Positions 29,746-41,995 of a DNA stretch of 64,000 bases are shown in pieces. The notes under the pieces are model-generated. The model had not been told where the DNA came from and ran no database searches. It saw only the letters and a list, made by a program, of their open reading frames with translations. Both the position numbers and the translations under genes were made by a program. Every line of letters begins with the position of its first letter. Positions within the stretch are counted from its first letter, which is position 1. The DNA comes from Anastatus disparis (taxonomy: Eukaryota > Arthropoda > Insecta > Hymenoptera > Eupelmidae). Where the stretch lies: positions 2,654,001 through 2,718,000 of the forward strand of contig JAFFSR010000347.1 in assembly GCA_017163975.1 (NCBI GenBank), read 5' to 3'.

Positions 29746-31082
29746 TTCATTAGTGATAGCTGCACGAATTTTTTCTATGTAACTTCCTTTTTTTATGTTT
29801 TTTTTAAACTCCCAGAACCCGCTTCAAATGACTTACAGTTATGTCAATATGTATAATTTTCTTGAAAATAACTTATAAATAAATCTTCCCTTAACATTTT
29901 AGGTGATTTAAAGTATATCTGAGAAAATTTATATTAGTATAATTACTTAATTATTGGATACTGTATTATTTTAAATTAAAAATAACAAGCAATACTTACA
30001 AAGACATATTTACAATAAACGATAATTGGCTGTTATTGTTTATTTACATATTATATTTATTTTGGGAATTTTTTTATACATTATTGATGTAAATAACGAA
30101 TACTTAGATTGAAAAGCAGGCTGTTAATAACAGGGATTTTACATAATCCACAATTACTGACAGAAATTTGTTGTCAATATAATAAATATTAAGTAAAAAA
30201 CCGTATACTCGTTAGAAAGAGAAAGAATGCAATGGGACCTTTCTTTATCTCTTTTTACTTGCATATGCGCAAGTGTAATTATAACCAGATAGACAAAGGG
30301 TCTCATAGTATTCTTTCTCCTTCTAATGAGTATACAGTTCCACTCACACACGAACCTATTGCTCCAGAAGAAAAGTTTCAGAATAAGGCTCGAATTTATA
30401 GTCGACACTCAATACTCAGCACTCAGATATTAACCCTCAGATCTCAAACTTCCCTTGTTTTGTATTTCCTATACATGTAGACATGTTTTATAGGGAACAC
30501 GGAACAAGGAAAGTTTGAGATCTGAGGGTTGAGATCGGATTGCTTAGTATTGAGTGTCGACTATAAATTCGAGCCTTATGCCCCTGTTAATACTATTATA
30601 TAAAAACTGTTTACAAACGTATATTTCAAATGATAACAGTGCATACAAGTTGATACTCAGTTATCAAACATCATTTTGTCTTTATTTCTCTTATAAGAGA
30701 GTAAGTTATAATGCTGTTCGATTACTGAATGTTGATTACAAATTCGAGCCCACGGGAGTTTTAAGACTGGTAGGTACAATCGCGCCGTTATCATTTAAAA
30801 TAAATGTTTGTAAACAGTTTTTATATAAACAGTATTAACGGTATTATTTTTTTAATTAAATTCATATAAGTTAATGTAATCATCAATATTTTATTTATGC
30901 TTTTTTTAATTTAAAAATTAAGTGAGCATTCTTTTTAATTTTATAAATAGTCGAATATTACATATCTTACAAATACTCGTGTTAATGAAATCGATGTAGA
31001 TCTGTCTGATATTCGACTTTGTTTATTCACTTCTTTATAATTGATTTTAATTATTTGTTACAAAACAAAGTCGAGTGAGGAA
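29746..31082. repeat. Non-coding segment with three consecutive foldbacks
   Basis: Foldback 1 at about 30200-30337 (GTATACTCGTTAGAAAGAGA against a near-complement ending GAGTATAC). Foldback 2 at 30388-30575 (GGCTCGAATTTATAGTCGAC mirrored exactly on the right; inner ACTTTCC / TTGTTC variants). Foldback 3 at 30585-30840 (GTTAATACTATTATATAAAA mirrored at 30815-30838, inner ATCATTT/AAATGAT). All appear to be nested MITEs upstream of the transposase gene. Confidence 0.65.
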
Positions 31083-33417
31083 ATGTCACTTGACGAAACC
31101 GAAATCGTCCATGTAGAAAAGAAAAGACGTATAGCTTATAATAGATGCAGAAAGCCATTCGCCAGTGAAGAGATTTGTTTAGCAAAGTCATTGCGTAAAA
31201 TATCAGAACAAGTCTTGGAGAAATTTACTAAAAAACTTTCTTGTGAACCTCCATTAACACCTGATGATAGAATTTGTTATAAATGTAGGATAAAAATGTA
31301 TACTGTCTGCGTTTCAACTGAAACATCACCATGTAATGTTCTTTATGTAAAATATTTTTACAGTTTTAATATTTTTATTCAAATACTTCTTTATATCTTT
31401 TAATTGTTCTATAGATAGCACCCAAAATACAGAATCCCCAGAAGATACATCAGATATTCCAATGCTTGTAGAACAACTTTTACATGACAACGAAGATGAA
31501 GTAGAGGTTTCTGTAAAAGATTTTAAGATGTTTGTAGATTTATTAGAGAATTTAAAGATGAAATACCACAGTATAGATACACATAAAATAGAAAAAGTCC
31601 AAATACTGACCCCGCTACCATTAACTTGGTCATATGATGAAATAAAAAAACATTTTGGTACTACTAATTATTTGATTAACATGTCAAAAAAATTGCAAAC
31701 TGAAGCAGGTCCTCTAGCAAAACCATCTATAAAAAAAGGTAATTAAAAATATTCATAAAAAAATAATTGGTGAAAAAATGAAACATAATTTAAATAAATT
31801 TAATAGAACATTTCAATTTGTTATATAAATGAAGTACAATTAAATTTTGGCAATAATTATTAAAATAAAATATAATTGGTTGAATATTATCCTGGTAAAA
31901 ATTAATATCAATTAAAAATAATTTTAGGAAATCTTGTTTCTGAAACAACTAAGCAAAATGTAATAAATTTCTATACAAGTGAAGAAAATACCTATATATT
32001 ACCTGGAAAAAAAGACTGTGTTAAGTACAAGGATGAGGAGGGCAACATTGTTTATGATCAAAAACGTCTTCTGCTTTGTACATTGAAAGAGTTGTACAGA
32101 TTATTTTGTAATCAATTTTCATCTGATATTCCAATAGGATTTTCTACATTTGCCAAATTGAAACCTAAATGTTGTGTATTAGCTGGTAGCAGTGGTACAC
32201 ATTCTGTATGTGTTTGTTCAATTCATCAAAATGTCAAGTTGATGATATCAGGTATTTTCAATTTATTTTCAACATTTTTTACTCGGATAAATTTTTATAA
32301 TATTAATTAAAAGAAAAAAAACACTTTTGTAGGTTGTAATTTAGAAAAAATGACAGAAGGCTATTCTCACCAGTTTAAGATATATAAAGATATTTTGCAA
32401 TTTATCATTTGTAATAAAAATAAAATGTCGATAGCATACAAATGTTATTTTGGTGACTGCGACAAATGTCCTGGTGTTCAACGCTTAGAGTCTTACTTGA
32501 CCATGATTTTTGATGAAAAAGAAATTGAAGAAGTTATCTATGCACAATGGGTGTTAACTCCTAGAGCCATTTTAAAAAATATTGCAGAGGACGTAAATGA
32601 TTTCATTCCATCATTTTGTGATAAAATTAAAGCTTTACAGCCACATGCTTTTATTTCAATAGCACAATCTGAATATTTTAAAAAATTAAAAAATGAATTG
32701 AAAGAGGATGAAATTATGGTATGCCTAGATTTTTCAGAGAATTATGCTTTTGTTGCTCAAAACGCTCCACCTGGGTTTCACTGGAATAACGACCAGGCGA
32801 CAGTATTTGTTACATATATTTATTATGTGCAACATACTCAATTATCAGGCAAAGCATTTGTAGTAATTTAAAATAATTTAAGTCATGATACTGTAGCAGT
32901 TTATACTTATCAGCAACTACTGATTCTGTATTTAAAAGAAAATTTCAAAGGATTAAAAAATATTTACTATTTTACTGACGGAGCCCCTCAGCAGTTTAAG
33001 AATTTTAAAAACATTTTAAATATTTATTATCATAGTGATGATTTTGGGATATTTGCAGAGTGGCATTTTTTTCCAACTGCACATGGTAAAGGTGCATGTG
33101 ACGTAGTAGGTGGTTCTGTTAAAAGAGCTGCAGCTAAAGCAAGTCTCACACTTCCAGCAACGCAACAAATTTTGGATGCAGTTACATTGTACGAGTGGTT
33201 GAAAAATAAAGGAAACTATACAAATGTTGATTTTGCTTACTCGCCAGAATCAGATTACAATAAAAATTCTAAAAAACTGCAGAATCGTTTTAAAAATAGA
33301 AACAGGGTGAAAAACTTACAAAAGCAACATTTTATTAGTCCAATAGCAAATGGCAAAGTAAAATGCAAATTATTTTCTAGTTCAGTAGACTTTATTGAAG
33401 TAACAGTAATTGATTAA
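31083..33417 (+). pseudogene. Transposase of the ~10-kb element: four exons, one nonsense codon
   Basis: Exons 31083-31332, 31415-31738, 31928-32251 and 32333-33417 join in one frame; all three introns are short (82, 189, 81 bp), have GT...AG ends and lie in phase 1. Total 660 codons. The N-terminus has a cysteine pair (DDRICYKC), exon 3 has SGTHSVCVCSIHQNVKLM, exon 4 has a CYFGDCDKCPG zinc-like motif and candidate catalytic acids: Asp in CLDFSENY (32728), Asp in YFTDGAP (32977) and Glu in FAEWHFF (33058), followed by HGKGACD. A TAA at 32869-32871 interrupts exon 4 between the first and second acid; without it the gene would be intact. The decayed element at 43.6-47.5 kb has the same motif order, which supports the domain reading. 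Confidence 0.75.
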
Positions 33418-33892
33418 TTATTATATCTATGTTTTTACATTTTTTTATATCGATGTTAAATTTTTAAATATACTGTAAATAAAGAATTCAATAATCCTGT
33501 CTATATTTTAATTATAACATGCAAATTTTTTTAATATATATTTAAATATATTTAAAACCTTTAATGGGTCGTCGGAGCTGTTGGAAACAATTTTTGCTTT
33601 TTTTATTGATAACTTTTTAATTTTATTATTTAAACAAATATAATGACTTGTACGCACTAGAGTATATTGAGCGAATTATTTTAGTGAAGTAAGAAATTAA
33701 TTGTTTTTTATTTTTTTACAAGATTTGAATGGAAATTAGACATAAAACTCGATAAACTTCACTTCAAAATACTATTTATTAAAAGATTGCAAGTAACTTT
33801 TTATTCCTAGTATTTTTGTAAATTTCTTTAGTTTTCCGCACTCAAGTTTAAACTCACAAATTTTCTTACTGTAATGAAAAAATTCGATTTAC
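33418..33892. other. 3' flank of the transposase gene, no gene seen
   Basis: AT-rich; an AATAAA polyadenylation-like signal lies at about 33479 (GTAAATAAAG), about 60 bp after the transposase stop. Confidence 0.5.
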
Positions 33893-34322
33893 CGTACCCT
33901 ATTAAAAATATATACGTATTTCCAATACGTATTTTTACTACGTATCTCAATTACGTAATAGAATTACGTAACTCCATACGTAGCTAAGTGTTCGAATTCG
34001 TGACATGATTCTTATACGTATTTATTTAAAAAATACTTAACTTTGATACCTTTTTATTGTAAAAGTACGTAATTTTTAGACCTATATGCACTTAAAATAT
34101 GCTAATAGAGGATACATATTTTAACTATATATAGGTCCAAAACTAACGTACTTTTACAATAAAAGTGTATCAAAGTTACGTATTTTTTAAATAAATACGT
34201 ATAAGAATTATGTCACAAATTCGAATACTTAGCTACGTATGGAGTTACGTAATTCTGTTATGTAATTATGATACGTAGTAAAAATACGTATTGGAAAAAC
34301 GTATACATTTTCTATAGGGTAC
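33893..34322. repeat. ~430-bp TACGTA-rich foldback MITE
   Basis: GTACCCTATTAAAAATATA at the left is mirrored by CTATAGGGTAC at the right. The arms carry many TACGTA words (TTACGTAACTCCATACGTAG and the complementary TACGTATGGAGTTACGTA). Arms about 200 bp with a short loop near 34105. Nested in the ~10-kb transposon. Confidence 0.85.
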
Positions 34323-34534
34323 TGTTTGCACGTATACTTGAAATTAAAATATTACTAGACTATTTGAGAAGGGGGGACCTCCGTCATGCTCTTAAGGAAA
34401 AATGTTTAAGTTTGTGAATTTAGTTCATTTTTTATTATATAGACAATATTTATTCAATATAATTATACTTATATTGTTTATTAAAAATTTCATTTTCATC
34501 TTCAATTTTATGATTCTTACCTTACCTAAGTAGT

Positions 34535-36798
34535 TCCTGTATTGGATATCAGACTATGAAGACGATGAGTCAGATAAGTTTTTATTTTATTTCATGTTCA
34601 CAAATTGAAAATGATTTCTTTAAATAATAAAACTGATGCTTTGTAATAATTTTTTTTTCAATTACAGGTAATAATAATTAGTATAAGTCCAGGGTGAACG
34701 AGCATTCTTTTTATAACAATGCAGGTGAATAATATTATAATATGGATGTATATAACAGGTAAATGATAATATTCTTTTATAGATTCAGTGTATAACACAC
34801 ACTGACTTAAATTCCATTCAATGAGATTCGTTAAGATTAAAGTATCTATATTGATGTATATTATTAAGTTTAGTTTCAGAAAATCATTAATTCTAATTCT
34901 TGTTATATTTTTTAAATGTAATTTATTATTTTTATATTAGTAACAAACAAAATTCTATGAAAATTGATTATCATAATTTACATTTTCAGACAATTTGTCA
35001 TTGAATCTCATGATATGATAGCAATAATTAAATTTAATTGTGTATAGGAACTTGAAATTAATTTTAAAAAATATTTACAATCAACATATAATAGAGATTG
35101 ATATATATTATTATTTAATTTAATTTTTTTTATTGTCAGTGATATATAACTGAGCTTGTGTCTCTTTGTATCTCACCGGGAGGGGCTACAAGCTTTGGGT
35201 CTTCGATCTGGCTGAAACTTTATGATAAGTTCTAGTTCGTTATAACTAAAAAAAAGCTTCAGCATCAGAGTCTAACGCTGAGCAGTTTCCTAGTTAGAGC
35301 AGCTGACTTATTTTATATTTTTTAAAATTTTTAACAAACTCTTGAACTAAAATTTTTCACTTTGATACTAGAAAATCTTTAAATGCAGTCTTTAATTTAT
35401 TTTCTTGCTATTCTTCTTACACCTGAAATCAACATAATTTATTAATAAAAGAACAGATTCAATTTCATGCAAAATTTTTAAACAAGAAAGTTTAATAAAA
35501 TGGTCGAGTTACCTGACAGTTTACTTTCTAGACAAATTATTAAATAACTTTACAAACATGACACAATGATTTATATAATAACTTGCATGATTTTTACATG
35601 ATGATTCTGTTGGCAAATTTTTTACAAAAATTTTCCAACAAACAACGTAAAAATCATGTAAGCTATTATATGAATCATTGTATCAATCATGTACAGTTAT
35701 TTAATAATTAATAAGAAGAACAATAGCAAGAAAATAAATTACATTTAAAGACTTTTTAGTATCAAAGTGAAAAATTTTTGTTTAAGAGTTGTTTGAAAAT
35801 TTAAAAAAATATGAAATAAGTGATGTGCTCTAACTTGGAAACTACTCAGCCTTAGACTCTAAGGCTATGGCTTTCTTTTAGTTATATCAAACTAAAACTC
35901 ATCATAAAGTTCCAGCAGGATCTGAGACCCAAAGCTTGTAGCCTCTCTTGGTCAGTTCGTTGAAGATCAGTATAGTGCAATTTTGAAATCAATATCACAG
36001 TGGATGAAATCAGTTGGACTTGAATTACCTAATAATCAACAAGATTCTCATGAATTAACACAAAAAGTTTTGACATATAGGTAGAACTGCATTTTTAGTT
36101 TTTGATCGTATAACTGATACATCTTAGAAAAAGGTTATAGGCATATATCACAGGTTTGGTCCACTCTGAACCTTTCAGAAGATATTTTTTCATATTTTAA
36201 AATATTTATTAAGCTTACAACTATTTCTATGAATGCTTACAAAGGGACATCTGCAACAGATAAGTGTAAGTTGTCATTTAAATGAGTAATTGTAGCTAGA
36301 AATCACATTTTTCATGATTTTTAGTTTGATTTGCATTGTTTTAAAAAAACATGAAGCTGCACCACTCTGAAATTTTTAAGGTATATTTGTACATGTATAA
36401 CCTACTCCGATGATCTTCCCTGACCAGATATCTTGGTTCGAAAACCCAAAACTTGTATTTCAATGATTTAAATAGTTTTAGCTCAGCGGATAGCTACATT
36501 AGTACATTGGAATAACTTTTTTCTGTAAATCTAGAATACATTAAAGAAAAAAGTTTCTTATTAATGTATTCCTAAAATGCAACCCAAATGAGTGATTTAA
36601 GCCTGAAAATAGTCAAAAATGTCAAAAATATGATGTTAGCCCAACTTTGAAGCTTTGTAGCTCTGAAACTAGTTCCTAAAAATATGTAAAAAAAATTCTG
36701 AGTGGTCCAGAATACAAAAAAGAAGCATTTTACAAATTTTTAACGAAAAAAAATTTTTTGTCCACTAATTTCACAGAGAATGGGCGATATATATATAC
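34535..36798. repeat. Right terminal inverted repeat of the ~10-kb transposon
   Basis: Complement of 26839-29745 without the solo LTR. Ends ...TCACAGAGAATGGGCGATAT. Immediately outside is a short G/C hairpin AGGGGGGGTACCCCCCT (36801-36817). Confidence 0.8.
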
Positions 36799-36799
36799 T

Positions 36800-37148
36800 A
36801 GGGGGGGTACCCCCCTGCTTGCTCCACTCGCCAACCCCCATTATAGGTATCATATCAATATAAAATGTAACAGTTATGCATTGTTTTATATAAAAAATTT
36901 TTTATTATAATATAATTTTATATTATACATAATATTATATAACTGTACATTTTTTATTAAATTTTTATTATTAACATAGAAACATGAAAAAAAATACATA
37001 ATATTAATTATTTATGCAAAATATTTGAAAAAAATTATTAATAAATTTTAATCATTATTCATAACATATAGATCAAGCTGGTTTTTACACCACCTTACAT
37101 TTTAAATCTTCTAGATTTTTATCATTGTGAATTGAATTAAAATTTTTT
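36800..37148. other. Stretch without a recognised gene
   Basis: Starts with the hairpin just outside the transposon end, then AT-rich DNA. Confidence 0.5.
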
Positions 37149-37174
37149 ACTACGTTTTTATTAACTCGCTTTGG

Positions 37175-37217
<43 letters not shown>

Positions 37218-38565
37218 TCGGTACGAATTTTGCAACCGATTGTAAACTAACTTCCTGATGAGCTAGAGACTTGAAATTTTAAATATAGCTCGGAACTGGA
37301 TGACAATGCAATATTATAAAAAAAATATATATATCTACCGAACAATATATTAATATATTCAATCATATAAGATGTTGGCAAAATTGAAGATTTGAAGATT
37401 TTATATATAGATACACTTTTAACATTAGTGTCTAAACATCTTCGAAAATTTTAAAAATCTTCTTTTGATATATTAATATATTAATATATTAATATATCAA
37501 ATATAGTAATATATTAATATAGTAATATATTAATATATTAATATATCAAATATATTAATATATTAATATATCAAATATATTAATATATTAATATATCAAA
37601 TATATTAATATATTAATATATTAATATATCAAATATATTAATATATCAAATATATTAATATATTAATATATTAATATATCAATATATATTAAATATATTA
37701 ATATATTAATATATCAAATATATTAATATATTAATATATTCAATATTATATTTTTGCATGCATTGTTGGATAATATAATTAAATATATATTCCCACCGAA
37801 AAATATATTAATACAATTATATACGGAGATATTGGAAAAATTGAAATTTTGAAGATTTTATATATAGATATACTTTTAACATTAGTGTCTAACCATCTTC
37901 GAAAATTTTTAAAATTCTTTAACTTCTCATATTGCAATTAGACATAAATTACAGCATTTTGTATTGTACATATAAAATTTGAGACTGTATTTTATTCATT
38001 TTATGGTCTATCAATGCATAAAACAATAAATTTTGGTTGAATTTCTAATAGCGTCATTATCGTCAAAATGGCGGGAAACTCAGCATGCGATTACGTGTTC
38101 TCTAAAAAAATAGATGAAACACGTTTTAGTCCCTTGATAACAATATATATGCTATATAATATGCACTGTTGGACAACACGATAAAAAATATTAATAATAA
38201 TAATAATAATACCAAAATGTATAAGATAATATCTAAATAAAAAAAAATTTTCAATCTACCACGTTTTTTAATTGAACTAAAAAGTATAAAATAATATTAA
38301 AAATAAAAAAAAACTTTTTAATGTACTACGTTTTTATAATGAACTAAAAAGTATAAAATAATGTGTAATAAAATGAGAAATGAATACTGATTTGAAATAA
38401 AAAAACGTGGGGCGCATACAATACATAATAATAAACATGCGCCCCACGTTTTTTTATTTCAAATCAGTATTCATTTCTCATTTTATTACACATTATTTTA
38501 TACTTTTTAGTTCATTATAAAACGTAGTACATTAAAAAGTTTTTTTTTTTTTTAATATTTTTAAT
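37149..38565. repeat. (TCTG)n-ended repeat element, copy 1
   Basis: Begins ACTACGTTTTTATTAACTCG, then (TCTG)n at 37173-37216, then GTACGAATTTTGCAACCGAT. A central array of ATATATTAAT-like units (37467-37745) is followed by conserved unique text (AATGGCGGGAAACTC at 38068) and a terminal palindrome. The complete set of landmarks recurs inverted at 62100-63445. Non-coding. Confidence 0.85.
38310..38560. repeat. Palindrome with CGTGGGGCGCATG core, in copy 1
   Basis: ACGTGGGGCGCAT (38404) and ATGCGCCCCACGT (about 38439) are complementary, and symmetry runs outward about 110 bp on each side (TGAAATAAAAAAACGTG; TACTTTTTAGTTCATTAT). The same palindrome is at 62130-62395 in copy 2. Confidence 0.85.
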
Positions 38566-38566
38566 A

Positions 38567-38633
<67 letters not shown>
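38566..38633. repeat. (TA)n microsatellite
   Basis: An uninterrupted run of about 33 TA dinucleotides. Confidence 0.95.
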
Positions 38634-38637
<4 letters not shown>

Positions 38638-38938
38638 GATTTATAAATATTTTCACTTTTTCTTAATTTATATTATTACTATTATTAATTTTCAATATAT
38701 AATGAATATTAATGAAAAAGAAAATTTCTAATGAAATATTTTTAAATCATAAATTTTTTAGTAAAATTTTTAATAGTATTATTTGATATATTTAAATGTA
38801 TACTCAAGATTCTGAAGATTTAGAGAATTATTTTGTTATAATTCCTGTTTGATATCTTTTTTCTTAATCTTACATTTTATAAATATATCAAAATATTTCG
38901 ATTATTAATTATCAATAGTTTTATATAATGTTTAATAT

Positions 38939-39500
38939 AATGTGTGGGGGGTGCAGTTTTATATAATGTGTGGGGGGTGTGTAGGGGTGCGGGGGGTGTT
39001 GGGAGTCCGAGGGTTAATTTCTAATATAACTATATAATATAGGTAGATAATATAGGTAGATATTTAATTTTTTATATTATTTTAAATAATTTAAAAAATT
39101 GTTTTTTATAATCATTTAAAAATAAAGAAAATAAATATTTTTTAATAAAATTTTTGTATTAATTCTAGCATTAATTAATTTTAATATAAATTATATATTA
39201 TCATGTTAAGTTTTAAGTTTTCAGATTTAAATACATACATTATTATAATATGGGGGGGGGCGCAGTGGAGGGGTCGTGGGTGTGCCATGGGGGTGCTGTG
39301 GGAGGTCATGGAGGGGAGGAGGGGTGTGGGGGATGCGAGGGGTACTTAGAATAAAAGCAACAGTAAAAATTATCGTAATATTTCAAGCAATTTTACGTTA
39401 TTTTGTGAAGGGGCTGTGGAGGGGCTATAGAGGGGAGTGGGGTGGAGGGGTGTGGGGGGTCCGAGGGTTAATTTCTAATATAACTATATAATATAGGTTG
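38939..39500. repeat. G-rich islands with a duplicated 50-bp segment
   Basis: Three islands with many G3-G8 runs on the + strand (38944-39012, 39252-39345, 39408-39470) are separated by AT-rich DNA. GTCCGAGGGTTAATTTCTAA with the following TATAACTATATAATATAGGT occurs at about 39005 and again at about 39459. Open frames here are a composition artefact. Confidence 0.7.
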
Positions 39501-40435
39501 ATATTTATTTCCTATAGTAATTTTAGGGAGACGTTTCGGGATACATTTAGAGTATATATACTAGTAGAATGTCTATAAGATAGCTAGGAGTGTGCAGTCG
39601 AACTAAATGTTTCCTCAAAACGTGTACCCAAAATTAATATAGGAAATATGTTTCTATACGTGGCGCATTGAATATGTTTGATTACAAATTCATCTTATAT
39701 ATGTACAAATGAAACAGACTTTTCGTTCGGGAAAATAATTAATCATTAATTGAAATAACGTTTTAAGATACTCAATTTCATTTTGCCTTCATATATTGCC
39801 TAATACATCGTATATGTTTTTATGCCTTCTCCATTTAGTGTTATCATTTTTTTTTTTTTCAAGAAACGATAAAACTATTGTTAAATAGAAGATTCATGAA
39901 CATCATAGTTAGCAAAGTGGCCATGCTTGAGGTGGGACTAAAGCACCATATGCAACTCGGGAGCAAAGTCTATTTCTCCCTCGGGTATTTACTCCCCTCG
40001 CTTTGCTTCGCTCACTTGGGTCGCGAATTCACCCTCGGGAAAATTATACGACTTTACTCCATAGTTGCATAATGTACTATTTCTTATTATCTTCTTAAAT
40101 AATTTTTTTTTTAATTTAATATTATTCACTTTATTATAGATTGTGATGTTAGATGAATGTTAAGACCTTCAAATCATCTAGAAATGGAATTACTTACTGA
40201 ATTGTGTCTGAAAAAACCAATAGACGAAGTTTCGATATTTTGACCAACACTACAACTGGTTTTCGGTATTTCAACCAATCGGTTTTTTTATTTTTCGGTA
40301 TTTCAACCAACCGGTTGTTTACTTTTCGCTATTTCAACCGATCACTAAATTGATTTTCGGTATCATGATATCAGGCAATTGATTTTCGACATTTTATTTT
40401 TCTACACTCTCGACTTCCGATAACACGACTTTCTG
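39501..40435. other. Stretch without a recognised gene
   Basis: Includes a G/C-richer patch at 39935-40075 with TCCCTCGGGTATTTACTCCC and TCGCTTTGCTTCGCTCACTT, typical of insect MITE-like fragments, and a small tandem set of TTCGGTATTTCAACCA units at about 40259-40370. Confidence 0.5.
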
Positions 40436-41995
40436 ACTATACACTTTCTGCTGTTCGTCTTTTCGATTTACTTGACTACACTCGTTTCTGTCTTCTCGTC
40501 TTCGTCTCTCCGTCTCCGTCTTTCCGTCTCCATCTCTCCGTCTCTCCGTTTCCCGTCTCCCCATCTTCGTCTCTTTGTCTCCGATTCTCCGTCTTCGTCT
40601 TTCAGTCTTCGTTTTCCTGTCTTCCTCCCTTCGTCTCCGCCACCGTTCCTCCGCCTCCGTCTTTCTGTCTCCATCTCTCTGTCTCCGTTTCTGCGCCTCC
40701 GTCTATCTGTCTCCGTTTCTGCGCCTCCGTCTATCTGTCTCCGTTTCTCTATCTCTTATTCTCCATGCCTCTAATTTCTTCTCTCCGTCTCCATTTCTGC
40801 GCCTCCGTGACTCCGGTTCCGTCTATCTCAGTATCCCCGTCCCTTCGTCTCCGTCTTTCCGCCACCGTCTCTTTGTCTGCGTTTCTCCATCTCTGTCCGC
40901 CTGCTTCCGTCTCTCCGTCAACATCTCTCCGTATTTGCCTCTCCATCTCTCCGTCTTTCCGTCTATGTCTGTTTGTCTCCATTTCTCCGTCTTTCTGTCT
41001 CCATCTCTTCGTCTCCATTTCTGTGCCTCCGTCTATCTGTCTCCATCTCTCCATCTTTTCGTCTCCGTGCCTCCGGTTCCGTCTATCTGCCGCCGTTACT
41101 CCTTCTCCGTCTGTCTGTCTCAGTATCTCCGTCCCTCCGTCTGTCCGTCTCAGTATGTCCGTCCCTCCGTATCCGTCTCTCCGCCTTGCCGTCTATGTCT
41201 GTTTGTCTCCATTTCTCCGTCTCCCTCTATCTGTTTCTGACTCTCTGCCTTTACCCTTTCGTCTCCGTCTTTCTGTCTCCATCTCTCCGTCTCTGTTTCA
41301 GCGCCTCTGTCTATCTGTCTCCGTCTCTGTTTCAGCGCCTCTGTCTATCTGTCTCCGTCTCTTCGTCTCCGTGACTCCGTTTCCGTCTATCTATCTCCGT
41401 TCCTCCGTCTCCGTCTCTCCGCCTGTGTCTGTTTGTCTCCATTTCTCCGTCTCCATCTGTCTGTTTCCGACACTCCATCTCCGTCCCTCCGTCTCCATCC
41501 CTCTGTTTCCATCTCTCTGTCTCCGTTTCTCAGCCTCCGTCATCCCATCTCTTCGTCTCCGTGACTCCGTTTCCATCTATCTGCCTTCGTTTCTCCGTCT
41601 CCGTCTGTCTGTCTCAGTATCTCCGTCTCTCCATCTCCGTCTTTCTATCTCTGCCTCTCCGTCTTTGTCTTATCGTTTCTTTTATTCCGTCTCCGTCTTT
41701 TCGTCTCTGTCTCTCCGTCTGTCTGTCTTTTTCTTTCAATTTCCGTTTTCCCGTCATCTTTCCTTCCTTTCCATCTCTGTGTCTCCGTCTTTTCGTCTCC
41801 GTATCTCCGTCTTCGTCTCTCTGTCTTCGTCTGTATGTCTCTGTCTCTAAGTTCACGTCTCTCTGTCTCCGTCTGTAAGTCTTCATTTCTCCGTTTCCGT
41901 TTCTCCGTCTCCATCTCTCCGTCTCCGTCTATCTGCCTCCGTCTCTCCTGTCCGTCCCTCCGTCTTTATCTCTGTCTCCGTCTTTTCGTTTTATT
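40436..41995. repeat. 1.55-kb pyrimidine-rich minisatellite (TCCGTC/TCTGTC-type units)
   Basis: Almost the entire stretch is built of 6-mers such as CCGTCT, TCTCCG, TCTGTC with frequent variants and some longer repeats (for example CAGCGCCTCTGTCTATCTGT twice near 41310). The + strand is strongly pyrimidine-biased. Long apparent frames rich in Ser/Leu/Arg follow from the hexamer periodicity. Confidence 0.9.

Larger units (their letters stand above)
26839..36798 (+). mobile_element. ~10-kb cut-and-paste DNA transposon with long terminal inverted repeats
   Basis: The left end TATATCGCCCATTCTCTGTG and the following TTAGTGGACAAAAAA are mirrored at the right end (36770-36795). The inverted repeats extend inward to about 29745 on the left (with an 847-bp solo LTR inside) and 34535 on the right, about 2.1-2.3 kb each. 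A spliced transposase gene lies between them. Additional small foldbacks are nested inside. The superfamily is not assigned with certainty; the motifs DFSENY, TDGAPQQF and HGKGACD suggest a DDE-type enzyme of one of the less common animal superfamilies (Sola-like is my best guess, unverified). The boundaries abut TA-rich sequence, so the target duplication is not clear. Confidence 0.8.

Noticed and set aside
40472..41886. Long Ser/Leu/Arg-rich or Arg/Glu-rich frames on both strands (up to 361 codons)
   Set aside because: They follow directly from hexamer repeats with no stop in several frames at once; no protein-like composition or start context.
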